From Mesobacillus jeotgali (GTDB lineage Bacteria > Bacillota > Bacilli > Bacillales > Cytobacillaceae), in NCBI RefSeq assembly GCF_014856545.2, contig NZ_CP109811.1:862001-926000 (forward strand): DNA of 64,000 bases, given 5' to 3'. The stretch's first letter is position 1; every line of letters starts with the position of its first letter. The notes under the pieces are model-generated. The model saw nothing but the letters and a program-made list of their open reading frames with translations, had not been told where the DNA came from and made no database searches. Shown here piece after piece: positions 44,260-52,249 of the stretch. The position numbers were made by a program, and so were the translations under genes.

Positions 44260-44285
44260 AAAAAGCTGCTCAGGCAGCTTTTTTT
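44260..44285 (+). terminator. Rho-independent terminator
   Basis: AAAAAGCTGC / GCAGCTTTTTTT hairpin with a 4-nt loop after the RsbR paralog. Confidence 0.85.
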
Positions 44286-44366
44286 GCGGTCAGAATAAAG
44301 AGGATTTGTCTTTCAAAAAGAGAATATCAAAAGGATAAATTTCTAATTAATAATGGAGGCAAAACT

Positions 44367-44819
44367 ATGGCTGAGCTGATTTTTCGTACGGTTGAAAAAA
44401 GAGATATTCCAGATTTATACCATCTGATGACACGATACATTGTCGAATTTTACAAGAAACCCAAGCCTGAAGAAGCTCAACTGATTCATTTAATTCAACA
44501 TGTAATGGAACATCCAGACTCAGGTTTGCAGTTTGTGGCTGAAAAAGAGGGGAAGCTTTTGGGGTTTGCCACATTATATTTTACATTCAGCACCCTACAG
44601 GTAAAAAGGGCAGCCATTCTGAATGATTTATTCGTTGCAGACGACGCAAGAGGGCAGAAGATAGGCGAGCAGCTCTTTGAGAAATGCCTCAACTATATCA
44701 GGGAGAATGGATTTGCCTATATGACATGGGAAACGGCCAAGGATAATTATATTGCCCAAAGCCTTTACAATAAAATGGGGGGAAGACAATCAGACTGGAT
44801 GGTTTATGAAATAGAATAG
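44367..44819 (+). CDS. GNAT family N-acetyltransferase
   Basis: A 150-residue acetyltransferase. The acetyl-CoA binding block is LNDLFVADDARGQKIGEQLFEK (R-x-x-x-I-G), followed by YMTWETAKDNYIAQSLYNKMG. The start at 44367 follows AATGGAGGCAAAACT; the longer frame from 44247 would overlap the RsbR gene and its terminator. The substrate is unknown; the C-terminal block resembles diamine or aminoglycoside acetyltransferase-like proteins, but not closely enough to call. Confidence 0.82.
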   Translation: MAELIFRTVEKRDIPDLYHLMTRYIVEFYKKPKPEEAQLIHLIQHVMEHPDSGLQFVAEKEGKLLGFATLYFTFSTLQVKRAAILNDLFVADDARGQKIGEQLFEKCLNYIRENGFAYMTWETAKDNYIAQSLYNKMGGRQSDWMVYEIE

Positions 44820-44926
44820 AACCACTTCTGGATTGGTAAGCCTGCACTCCCCGAGTCGAATTTCGTGTATTTTACAAGGTTAACACCTATACTATATTGT
44901 GAAATAACCAACTGGAGGGATCCGAC

Positions 44927-45631
44927 ATGCAAATTGAAATGTGGACTGACTTTGCTTGACCGTTCTGCTATATTGGCAAAAGGCGTCTGGATGACGCTAT
45001 TAAACAGATTGATCACCCGATTGAAGTGACATATCGATGCTTTGAACTTGATCCGAACATGAAGCGGGATATTGATTATAATATGTATGAAGCTCTTTCA
45101 AAAAAATATGGGATGAGCATTGCCCAGGCGAAAGCAAGCACGCAAAATATGGTGCAGATGGCAAAGGAATCAGGCCTGGAATATAATATCGACACGCTCA
45201 TCTTGACCAATACATTTGATGCTCACCGTTTGACGATGTTTGCGAAAAAGCATGGGCTTATGGCAGAGATGACCGAAAGAATATTGCGCGCTTATTTTAC
45301 CGATTCGAAGCACATTGGCGATCATGGAACATTGACAGAATTGGCTGTTGAAGTGGGGCTGGACCGTGAAGCAGTAGAGAAAATGCTTGCCAGCGATGAA
45401 ATGGCCGATGAAGTCCGTGCAGATGAAAGTACTGGCCAGCAGTACGGCATCACAGGTGTACCATTCTTCCTGATCAATAAAAAGTATGCGATTACCGGTG
45501 CACAGCCGACTGATGTGATTGTTCAATCACTGAAGAAAGTCATTGCCGAGAATGAAATCACCGTTTTGAGCGGCGATGACGGGATGATTTGTGATGACGA
45601 TGGTTGTGAAATTCCTAATAAAAAGAACTAG
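44927..45631 (+). CDS. DsbA-family (FrnE-like) oxidoreductase, candidate selenoprotein with in-frame TGA
   Basis: Reading through one TGA (44957-44959) gives 234 residues: MQIEMWTDFA-U-PFCYIG, with the stop codon exactly at the first Cys of the CPFC redox motif (residue 11; Cys14 is intact). The rest is a complete DsbA/FrnE fold ending GVPFFLINKKYAITGAQPTDVI with the cis-Pro. GGAGGG lies 7 nt before the ATG. The frame is unbroken on both sides. The only downstream start, GTG 45026, would make a protein without the active site. Either UGA encodes selenocysteine, helped by the hairpin at 44982-44998, or a substitution from TGC/TGT has inactivated the gene. An indel error is excluded because the frame is kept. 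Confidence 0.8.
44982..44998 (+). promoter_or_regulatory. candidate bacterial SECIS hairpin
   Basis: GGCGTC / GACGCT (5 Watson-Crick pairs plus one G-U) closes a 5-nt loop TGGAT, starting 22 nt after the TGA at 44957-44959; the loop begins 28 nt after it. Bacterial SECIS elements are hairpins in the coding region shortly after UGA, with a G among the first loop bases, which this has. It lies in codons for GKRRLDDA, a region conserved for protein reasons too, so pairing alone is not proof. Confidence 0.5.
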
Positions 45632-45650
45632 TCCTGTGACTAGTTCTTTT
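45621..45650. terminator. bidirectional terminator
   Basis: Perfect hairpin AAAAGAACTAGTC / GACTAGTTCTTTT between the convergent DsbA-family and nitroreductase genes; it overlaps the stop codon of the first. Confidence 0.85.
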
Positions 45651-45658
45651 CTTTGTCT

Positions 45659-46285
45659 TTATATAAATTCCACGATTTCCTCAACCGGTATACGGGTTGT
45701 AGGATGTCCTGGCACAGCCGCCTTTCCGATAGGGAGGAGAAGGACTGGCATATAGCGCTCATCAATGTTGAATTTTTCGATGAATTGTTGCTTGTTGAAC
45801 CCGCCCATTGGAACTGTATCATAACCTCGGGCTCTGGCAATCAGCATGATCTGCATGGAAATAAGGCCGGCATCGAAAGACGCGATGTTCTCCCTCATTC
45901 CGACGGGTGCAGCAGGGTATAATTTATTGGTATTCTCAATCATTCTGTTCATTGTTGTTTCGTCCATATATCCAGCTTCAAATGAACTGCGGTATACTTT
46001 TTCGCCGTTACGGTACATTTCTCTGTCAGCTAGAACTGCAATCACAGCAGAAGAAGTTTCGACCTGCTCCTGATTATTGGCGATCATTCTCAGTTCTTTT
46101 TTTGTTTCCTCGTCCTGGATGACGATGAACTTCCATGGCTGAAGATTGCTTGAAGATGGTGCAAGGGCAGCTTCTTTTAAAATATCTAAAATCTCTTCCC
46201 GTGACATCTTGAAGTCAGGGTCATATTTTCTGACAGAACGCCGTTCACTTATGACACTGGACAGGCTTGTCTCAGATGTATTCAT
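45659..46285 (-). CDS. nitroreductase family protein
   Basis: A 208-residue FMN enzyme. The N-terminal ERRSVRKYDPDFKMSREEIL (FMN phosphate Arg/Ser block) and LAPSSSNLQPWKFIVIQDEE are typical; VLLLPIGKA near the C-terminus is the family end block. It reduces quinones or nitro compounds with NAD(P)H. The start at 46285 (MNTSETSLSS) is fixed by GGAGGAATTTATA; an upstream in-frame ATG has no ribosome site. Two palindromic operators around its promoter point to a DUF24/HxlR-type quinone or disulfide sensor, as for B. subtilis yodC and hypO. Confidence 0.88.
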   Translation of the reverse strand: MNTSETSLSSVISERRSVRKYDPDFKMSREEILDILKEAALAPSSSNLQPWKFIVIQDEETKKELRMIANNQEQVETSSAVIAVLADREMYRNGEKVYRSSFEAGYMDETTMNRMIENTNKLYPAAPVGMRENIASFDAGLISMQIMLIARARGYDTVPMGGFNKQQFIEKFNIDERYMPVLLLPIGKAAVPGHPTTRIPVEEIVEFI

Positions 46286-46308
46286 TATAAATTCCTCCAA
46301 AGATGTAG

Positions 46309-46347
46309 TTACTTTTAGTAAGCAGTATATAGGTTACTATTAGTAAG
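46309..46347 (-). promoter_or_regulatory. twin palindromic operators at the nitroreductase promoter
   Basis: TTACTTTTAGTAAG (46309-46322) and TTACTATTAGTAAG (46334-46347) are two near-identical 14-bp palindromes 25 bp apart, 24-62 bp before the start codon. They match the TTAC-N6/7-GTAA type bound by MarR/DUF24 redox sensors such as YodB, CatR and HypR, which regulate nitroreductase and azoreductase genes. A TATACT on the minus strand between them (about 46325-46330) is a plausible -10. Confidence 0.65.
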
Positions 46348-46420
46348 TGATGAAGTCAAACAGTATGACCGGAATCTATCATTCCAATAACTGACTTTGG
46401 GAAGTTAAAGGAGAGTCACA

Positions 46421-46452
46421 AATTAAGGGTGCCCGTTTTCACGGGACACCCT
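46421..46452 (-). terminator. terminator of the DUF3784 gene
   Basis: GGGTGCCCGT / ACGGGACACCC hairpin at the 3' end; on the minus strand it is followed by a T-rich stretch. Confidence 0.65.
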
Positions 46453-47174
46453 CACTTAGTCTTTTCAGACAGTAATTCATACCATTCTGCCGTTTCTTTC
46501 GAACTCTTGCTATTGATAAATATCTTATCATGATCCGTTTCTATAAATAAATAAGGCTGCGAATCTTTGTGGATAAAGAGCAGGCTGCTCCCGTAATCCT
46601 TTACCTTGAAATGGCCCTTTGCCAACGTTGCAAGGCCGAACCCATTTTCTTTCCATGTCACTTCGGGCATTTCCTCCAGAAGTTCCACATGACGAATGTC
46701 TGCGTAGTCCCATTCTTCGCCATACATGCCTGTGATTTCAAAAGAATCACCATAGTCCTTAAGTTCAAAGTCCTGATACCCCAAAAAGTAAAGTCCCACC
46801 ACAAACCCAATCGTTCCAATAGCGAGAAGGCTGCTGAAGAGATAGCTTCGCTTTCGCTTCTCCCTGACTTCATATTTGGACAGGTAAACCAGACCGCCGA
46901 GTAAGAATAACATCATGAAGCCAAACTGGACTTCCAGCGAATATGGAAAAGAGGTGAAACTTAATGGCAGCAAAATGGCCATTCCCGCTGCCGTGGCGAG
47001 CATCAGCTTCCCGACCCTTTGTGGATAGCCATTCTTGATTAATTGCTGCTGCTCATCCTTCGGTTTGCCATTGAAGTTGGATATCAGCCAGTACCACTCC
47101 TTTTTCACAATCGCCCAGCCGAAGAACAGGAACAGAAGGACCATAAAAAGCTGGATCCCAATAAATAAAGTCAT
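46452..47174 (-). CDS. DUF3784-type membrane protein with C-terminal PH-like domain
   Basis: 240 residues starting MTLFIGIQLFMVLLFLFFGW. Four hydrophobic helices in two pairs (about 2-22, 52-70, 76-92, 110-130) are followed by a soluble domain (about 135-240; KDYGDSFEITGMYGEEWDYA and SSLLFIHKDSQPYLFIETDH) that resembles a bacterial PH-type fold. DUF3784 proteins have no known function. The start at 47174 follows TGGAGGTGTTTTTG; the longer frame to 47333 would run into the 52-bp repeat array and is rejected. Confidence 0.7.
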   Translation of the reverse strand: MTLFIGIQLFMVLLFLFFGWAIVKKEWYWLISNFNGKPKDEQQQLIKNGYPQRVGKLMLATAAGMAILLPLSFTSFPYSLEVQFGFMMLFLLGGLVYLSKYEVREKRKRSYLFSSLLAIGTIGFVVGLYFLGYQDFELKDYGDSFEITGMYGEEWDYADIRHVELLEEMPEVTWKENGFGLATLAKGHFKVKDYGSSLLFIHKDSQPYLFIETDHDKIFINSKSSKETAEWYELLSEKTK

Positions 47175-47264
47175 CAAAAACACCTCCAGAACAATTCCTT
47201 TTCTTATAATACGGATTGCCAGGAACACAAGTTTCACATACGGGAAAAAATTAGGTAATAGAGA

Positions 47265-47595
47265 AGAAAAGTGTCCGTCATGCGTTTGATGACGGACAGA
47301 AATTTGATATTTGAGAAGAAAAGTGTCCGTCATATGCTTGATGACGGACAGAAATTTGATATTTAAGAAGAAAAGTGTCCATCATGCCCTTGATGACGGA
47401 CAGAAATTTGATACTTAAGAAGAAAAGTGTCCGTCATACGCTTGATGACGGACGGAAATTTGATATTTAAGAAGAAAAGTGTCCATCATGCCCCCGATGA
47501 TGGACAGAAATTTGATATTTAAGAAGAAAAGTGTCCATCATGCCCTTGATGACGGACAGAAATTTGATATTTAAGAAGAAAAGTGTCCGTCATTA
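47265..47595. repeat. 52-bp tandem repeat array 2 with palindromic core
   Basis: GTGTCC[G/A]TCAT begins at 47271, 47323, 47375, 47427, 47479, 47531 and 47583, exactly 52 bp apart; the matching ATGAYGGACRGAAAT begins at 47289, 47341, 47393, 47445, 47497 and 47549. The hairpin core and the 52-bp period are the same as in array 1 (2532-2990), but the linker differs (TTGATATTTAAGAAGAAAA). In the unit at 47479 both arms have changed together (ATC..GAT), keeping the pairing. The array lies upstream of the DUF3784 gene and downstream of the MFS gene. Confidence 0.95.
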
Positions 47596-47644
47596 AATTA
47601 ATTAGCAGCAACACGTATTTACTAACTCACTTAATGCCAAAGAT

Positions 47645-47677
47645 AAAAGCTGCCAGTTTCTCTCCATGGCAGCTTTT
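47645..47677. terminator. Rho-independent terminator
   Basis: AAAAGCTGCCA / TGGCAGCTTTT hairpin just beyond the 3' end of the MFS gene. Confidence 0.8.
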
Positions 47678-47683
47678 ACAGTT

Positions 47684-48892
47684 TTATGAGCTTATGCTTT
47701 GCTCGGTTTCTGCGGAGGCTCTTAAATTGCGTGATTTCAGGAAAAAGACCGTGGTCATCGCGATCGACAATGCACCGAACATGACGCTCATATTCTGAAG
47801 GCCAACTGCGTCTAGCAAGAATCCGGTCATTAACAGGACAACCTGGAAGAAGACGCGGTCCATCATATTCCGGAACGAGAAGAAACGGCCATGAAAGTCT
47901 TTTGGCACTCTTGTCTGGAAGATGGTAGCAGCTGTCGGGAAGAAGCAGCCTACAGAAAATCCGAACAACAGAAAGGCGATGATCGTCGTCACTGGCTGGT
48001 TGGCAAAATAGAGCATAAGCTGGGAGAAGCCGATCAGCATCGAGCTTGCAAACAGAATTTTATATGGTGAAAACTTATAGCTGATTTTTTTAATCAAAAA
48101 TGCACCGCTCATGAAGGCGAGACCTTCCGCGGTATAAATCCATCCCTTGATGGCAGTACTGTCCTGGAGTTCACTGATATTGATGACAACCAGGTTGAAG
48201 CCTCCCAGGAAAATCAGCGGAATCAAGGTCAAAATCAAGGTCATCATCACAATCGGCAGTTTGACGATGACAGGAAACACGTCTTTAAAGCCTTGTTTTT
48301 GCCCGCTTTCTTTAACAGCAGTGCTTTTCTTGTTTTCATCAAACTGCAAAAACCAGGTCAGTCCGAACAGGACGATGTAGGCAGCCATTGAAAGGAGATA
48401 AACTGCATTTAAAGGAATGGCCACAAGCAAAATTCCTGCAGCAGCAGTCCCGATGATACGAGACAACGTGGACACATTCATATGGACTCCATTGAGCTGT
48501 AATAAGTCCTTCTCACTAACAACAAGCGGGATTGCTGCCTGGAGTGCCGGAAAGTAGAAAGCGGCAGATATTTGCAATAACACGAGGAACACAAGCATCC
48601 ACCATACTGAACTGGTTTGAAGGGCGATCAGCATGAAAACGACACTGATTATCCGTACGAAACCGGATACCAGCATGACCGTCTTTTTGCTGTGTTGGTC
48701 GGTCAACCTTCCAGCGAGTGGGCCGACAGCAATGCCCGCCAGTAATCCCGCAGCCAGCAGAAGCGATTTTAAAAAGTCAGAAGGAATTTGTTCCTGCATA
48801 AACTCAAGATTTCCTATGATTCCAAGCCATAATCCTAACCCGGCAATAAACTCGCCGGTTAATAAAATCCAGACATTCTTATTTTTCCACAT
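47684..48892 (-). CDS. MFS transporter
   Basis: A 402-residue MFS permease with about twelve helices. GRLTDQHSKKTVMLVSGFVR (about 60-79) is the conserved inter-helix loop. The C-terminal half carries SVGCFFPTAATIFQTRVPKDFHGRFFSF, a block common in the MFS group related to macrolide exporters (MefA/YfiS-like). Predicted role: drug or metabolite export. The ribosome site is weak (GAGGCACTATCAGT). A tandem-repeat array lies downstream. Confidence 0.85.
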   Translation of the reverse strand: MWKNKNVWILLTGEFIAGLGLWLGIIGNLEFMQEQIPSDFLKSLLLAAGLLAGIAVGPLAGRLTDQHSKKTVMLVSGFVRIISVVFMLIALQTSSVWWMLVFLVLLQISAAFYFPALQAAIPLVVSEKDLLQLNGVHMNVSTLSRIIGTAAAGILLVAIPLNAVYLLSMAAYIVLFGLTWFLQFDENKKSTAVKESGQKQGFKDVFPVIVKLPIVMMTLILTLIPLIFLGGFNLVVINISELQDSTAIKGWIYTAEGLAFMSGAFLIKKISYKFSPYKILFASSMLIGFSQLMLYFANQPVTTIIAFLLFGFSVGCFFPTAATIFQTRVPKDFHGRFFSFRNMMDRVFFQVVLLMTGFLLDAVGLQNMSVMFGALSIAMTTVFFLKSRNLRASAETEQSISS

Positions 48893-49187
48893 ACTGATAG
48901 TGCCTCACGGTTTCTAATGAATTTTTTCATATGTTCAATTATCTGATATTAGTGAAACTTCGTAAAGCTAAATATTTTTAATAATGTATTCTCATAACGT
49001 TAACTTGATGAAAAAAGATACGGGACTGAGAAATTTTTACCATTTGAAATAACGATTTCCATTCTTTTGTACGAGTTTTCCTTTTGTAAAACAGGGAAAT
49101 GTAAAGGGGTTATATAAAAAGGGGGTGTACTGCTAGGTATCTGGTAAAAACATACATAATAAGTGAAATAGAAGAGGGAGTGGGAAA

Positions 49188-49808
49188 GTGAAAAAGTACA
49201 TAAAGAGGATGGCAGCAGCAGGATTGATTGCTTCTGTACTTGGCTTTGGGCAGACAGGAGCTCAGGCAGCAAGCATTGGAATGGGTTCAGTTGGGACAGA
49301 TGTTACATATGTGCAGTCTATTTTGAAAAATCTCGGGTACTTTAACACGACGACAACTGGCTATTATGGACCAATCACTGTTGAAGCAGTGAAGCAGCTT
49401 CAAAGGGACTTTGGCCTCGAACAGACTGGAGGCGTCGGTCCGAAGACGTCCAAACTGATTCAGGAAATCGAGACGATGGCTCATGTGGTATATGGAGAAT
49501 CCCGGGGTGAGAGTTACCAGGGACAAGTTGCCGTGGCTGCGGTGATTTTGAACAGAGTAGATTCTAATGATTTTCCAGATAGCGTCCATGATGTCGTTTT
49601 TCAAAGAAATGCCTTTACAGCGGTAAATGATGGCCAGTACAATCTTCAGCCGAATGATACAGCTTATCATGCAGTAAAGGACGCAATGCTCGGATGGGAT
49701 CCTTCCTATGGCTCCGTTTATTACTTCAATCCAAAGCTTGCGACTGATCAATGGATTTTTACAAGGACAGTGACCAAACAAATAGGCAATCACCACTTTG
49801 CATATTAA
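49188..49808 (+). CDS. SleB/CwlJ-type cell wall hydrolase with PG-binding domain
   Basis: 206 residues: signal peptide (to about 27, ending AQAAS), a PG_binding_1 domain (about 31-95; GPITVEAVKQLQRDFGLEQT), and a Hydrolase_2 domain (about 98-206; VVYGESRGESYQGQVAVAAVILNRVDS) with the likely catalytic Glu in YGESRGE. The layout matches SleB, a cortex-lytic enzyme of spores, and the related YkvT. I favour a YkvT/SleB-like assignment without choosing. GTG start at 49188 after GAGGGAGTGGGAAA. Confidence 0.88.
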   Translation: MKKYIKRMAAAGLIASVLGFGQTGAQAASIGMGSVGTDVTYVQSILKNLGYFNTTTTGYYGPITVEAVKQLQRDFGLEQTGGVGPKTSKLIQEIETMAHVVYGESRGESYQGQVAVAAVILNRVDSNDFPDSVHDVVFQRNAFTAVNDGQYNLQPNDTAYHAVKDAMLGWDPSYGSVYYFNPKLATDQWIFTRTVTKQIGNHHFAY

Positions 49809-49820
49809 AGAGTACGACCT

Positions 49821-49850
49821 GCACCGGTTTCTTAGAAACCGGTGCTTTTT
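49821..49850 (+). terminator. Rho-independent terminator
   Basis: Perfect hairpin GCACCGGTTTC / GAAACCGGTGC followed by five T residues. Confidence 0.85.
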
Positions 49851-49984
49851 ATGCATTTCGCGGTAAAAAAAGGAACAAACTATCTTTTAAACTAGGCACT
49901 TTTTACAGCAGATGCCTTATAGCTCAACTCTGGAAAAGCTGCTTATGTATGATGCGTCAAGCCTATAAAAAAGGGGTGTGAAGT

Positions 49985-50278
49985 TTGAATATAGATATAG
50001 ACCAAATTGCTGCGAGCCTGGATGATTTCAGTACTCATGAGGAAGCAAGGGAATGGTTTGCGAACCGGTTCGGAGCTCAATTTATCCAAAAAGAAGAAGA
50101 TATTTCTGAAGGAAAACGAGTTTACTTTTACCACATAGTAAAAAATCGTGATGCTTATAATCAGTATATGGCATCGTTGATGGATGATGGGAAGATAGAG
50201 TTTAAGAGCATGGAGCCTTTTGAAAGCTATTCAACAGTTGAAATCAGCGAGGATGGCGATGTGAGTATTTCAATTTAG
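49985..50278 (+). CDS. conserved-type hypothetical protein, 97 residues
   Basis: TTG start at 49985 after AAAAGGGGTGTGAAG: MNIDIDQIAASLDDFSTHEE. The protein is small, soluble and acidic, with NRFGAQFIQKEEDISEGKRV and a C-terminal strand pattern (YSTVEISEDGDVSISI). I do not recognise its family. A 42-residue gene starts 12 bp after its stop and then a GNAT gene, all in the same direction, so the three probably form an operon. Confidence 0.65.
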   Translation: MNIDIDQIAASLDDFSTHEEAREWFANRFGAQFIQKEEDISEGKRVYFYHIVKNRDAYNQYMASLMDDGKIEFKSMEPFESYSTVEISEDGDVSISI

Positions 50279-50289
50279 GAGGAATTAGG

Positions 50290-50418
50290 ATGGAAAAAAG
50301 GGACAATCAATTCAAGTTAAGTTATGAATCCGATGGGAAAATGGATAAGAAGAAAAACGAAGAAAAGAAGAAGAACAAGAGTGCAAACTTTTTTAACGTA
50401 ACGCCTGACAGCGAATAA
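50290..50418 (+). CDS. small Lys/Glu-rich protein, 42 residues
   Basis: MEKRDNQFKLSYESDGKMDK, then a run of Lys/Glu residues, ending SANFFNVTPDSE. The start is set by GGAGGAATTAGG. No signal peptide or membrane segment. The family is not recognised. Position between two co-directional genes with 11-22-bp gaps supports it being expressed. Confidence 0.5.
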   Translation: MEKRDNQFKLSYESDGKMDKKKNEEKKKNKSANFFNVTPDSE

Positions 50419-50440
50419 TCTGCGGTGAAGGAGTAAAATT

Positions 50441-50959
50441 ATGGCTGTAGAACAAATTGAACGGGCAACCGAAGAGGATTTGCTTGTCATCGGAACAATG
50501 TTTGCGGAATGCAAAGAGTACCTTGAATCGAGAGGCATTCTGCAATGGGATGAGCAATATCCCAACCACGAATACTTTGAAAATGCGATGCAGGGTGAAG
50601 AGTTGTTTGTATTGAAAAAAAGAGAATCCACAATAGGCGTGATGGTCCTCGATGAGTGGCAGGCTCCTGAATGGGAGAATGCAAATTGGTCAGCAACAAA
50701 AGGAAAGCCGTTGATTCTCCACTCGTTCTGTGTTGACCCGTCTGCCCAGGGTGGCGGATATGGCAGCAAGATGCTACAGTTTGCAGAGGACTTTGCGAAG
50801 GATCACGGCTATGGTGCCCTTCGGCTGGATACGTATTCCGGTAACGAAGGTGCGGTCCGCTTTTATGAAAAAAGGGGCTATAGAATCACCGGAAAAGTAA
50901 TGATGAATGGAAAGCCTGAAGGACATGAGTTATATGTTTGCTTTGAGAAATTGTTCTGA
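50441..50959 (+). CDS. GNAT family N-acetyltransferase
   Basis: A 172-residue acetyltransferase with the acetyl-CoA block HSFCVDPSAQGGGYGSKMLQFAEDFAKDHGY (Q-x-x-GGYGS variant of Q/R-x-x-G-x-G/A) and ALRLDTYSGNEGAVRFYEKRGY. The substrate is unknown. The ribosome site is GTGAAGGAGTAAAATT. It is the last gene of the probable three-gene operon and ends at a terminator. Confidence 0.85.
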   Translation: MAVEQIERATEEDLLVIGTMFAECKEYLESRGILQWDEQYPNHEYFENAMQGEELFVLKKRESTIGVMVLDEWQAPEWENANWSATKGKPLILHSFCVDPSAQGGGYGSKMLQFAEDFAKDHGYGALRLDTYSGNEGAVRFYEKRGYRITGKVMMNGKPEGHELYVCFEKLF

Positions 50960-50967
50960 TTTGAAAT

Positions 50968-50998
50968 GAAACCCTGCACACAAGTCAGGGTTTCTTTC
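50968..50998. terminator. bidirectional terminator
   Basis: GAAACCCTG / CAGGGTTTC hairpin with T-rich flank between the convergent acetyltransferase genes. Confidence 0.75.
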
Positions 50999-51005
50999 TT
51001 TAAGC

Positions 51006-51452
51006 CTATATTTCAATCCTCATAAATTTGCTGACATCTTTGAATCCCAGCTTTTCGTATAAACGAATTGCTTTTTCATTAAATGAAAATACATTCAGAC
51101 GGACATCATCATAGCCAAGGTGCTTGAACTCCACCAGGCTTTGTTCAATCAACGATTTTGCGACACCATTCTGCCTGTGCTCTTTTTTTACATACACATC
51201 ACTGATCCAGCCGATTTCCTTATGCGTGAACCAGTCCAGGCTTCGGTCCACCAGTACCCAGCCAATCAATGAATCCTGAGTTCTCGCAACAAGAAAATAA
51301 GCCCCATGGTTAAGCGAATCGGAATAAGATGATATCATCTCTTCTTTGTTATTATCAGCCTGAATCCCTGTAGCCTCTGCTCTATTAACACCCGCCATGC
51401 TGAAAATTTCTTGCAATTCGAGTTGTGTTGCTTTGCCGTATTCTATTTCCAT
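51006..51452 (-). CDS. GNAT family N-acetyltransferase
   Basis: A 148-residue acetyltransferase; the acetyl-CoA block is ISDVYVKKEHRQNGVAKSLIEQ and the end block is DVRLNVFSFNEKAIRLYEKLGF. It is unlike the gene at 50441 in sequence and faces the other way. The substrate is unknown. The ribosome site is weak (AGGTGATGAC). Confidence 0.85.
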   Translation of the reverse strand: MEIEYGKATQLELQEIFSMAGVNRAEATGIQADNNKEEMISSYSDSLNHGAYFLVARTQDSLIGWVLVDRSLDWFTHKEIGWISDVYVKKEHRQNGVAKSLIEQSLVEFKHLGYDDVRLNVFSFNEKAIRLYEKLGFKDVSKFMRIEI

Positions 51453-51588
51453 GTCATCACCTATATTATTGGAATATTTAAACTAAACCTAATTTTACGA
51501 GTTTAAAAGGTATATATCCATAGTTAACTATAGTAAAATTTTTAATACATCGAAATTTGAGTTGAAACTGAGAAACGAGGTTTGCTAA

Positions 51589-52221
51589 ATGAAAATACTT
51601 ATTTCCGGCTTTGAGCCGTTTGGAAAAATGAAGATTAATCCAACTGAGGAATTGCTGCTGGAAGCTGAAAAGTTTGAGATTGAAAATGTGGAAATCTCTA
51701 CGATTCTGTTGCCAGTCAATTATGATGAGTGCGCAGAAGAGTTGATTAAAAAGGTGGACGATTTCCAGCCTGACGTGGTGATATCCTGTGGACTGGCAGC
51801 AGGCAGGACGGCAATCACTCCAGAACGGATCGGAATCAATGTGAAGGATACAGGATCCGGTGATCCATATCCAGATAATAAAGGCAATATCCCGACAGAT
51901 GAAATGATCGATGAGAATGGGCCAGACGGATTATTTGCTACCCTGCCGAATCGTCTGATTGAGAAGAATCTAAAGGCGTTGAATATTCCTGCTGCGGTGT
52001 CGAACAGTGCAGGTACCTTTATCTGCAATAACACCTTATACGCTGTTTTAAATCATATCCGCAAAAATAATCTAAAGACCATGGCTGGGTTCATCCATTT
52101 TCCGGCATCTACTAAGATGTCAGCACTCAATCCATCCCTTCCTTCATTGCCACAAGAAACGATAGCTGAAGCATTGAAGGTGATCGTTGAAACTTGTGTC
52201 ATGGTTGAAGTGCGACAGTAA
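51589..52221 (+). CDS. pcp: pyroglutamyl-peptidase I
   Basis: A 210-residue cysteine peptidase that removes N-terminal pyroglutamate from peptides. Catalytic residues match the family: Glu79 (TPERIGINV), Cys146 (SAGTFICNN) and His170 (GFIHFP). It is the first gene of a four-gene operon with pxpB, pxpA and pxpC; the pyroglutamate it frees is the substrate of their product, so the operon converts pyroglutamyl peptides to glutamate. The ribosome site is AACGAGGTTTGCTAA, moderate. Confidence 0.93.
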   Translation: MKILISGFEPFGKMKINPTEELLLEAEKFEIENVEISTILLPVNYDECAEELIKKVDDFQPDVVISCGLAAGRTAITPERIGINVKDTGSGDPYPDNKGNIPTDEMIDENGPDGLFATLPNRLIEKNLKALNIPAAVSNSAGTFICNNTLYAVLNHIRKNNLKTMAGFIHFPASTKMSALNPSLPSLPQETIAEALKVIVETCVMVEVRQ

Positions 52222-52249
52222 GTGAAGCTTATTTAAAAGGAGGGATGAT

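Noticed and set aside
47175..47333. N-terminal extension of the DUF3784 gene up to 47333
   Set aside because: It translates the tandem repeat and an AT-rich spacer; a strong ribosome site (TGGAGG) supports the start at 47174.
47265..47595. CRISPR array
   Set aside because: Units differ only by point changes and there are no unique spacers or cas genes; the repeats are palindromic tandem units, not repeat-spacer structure.
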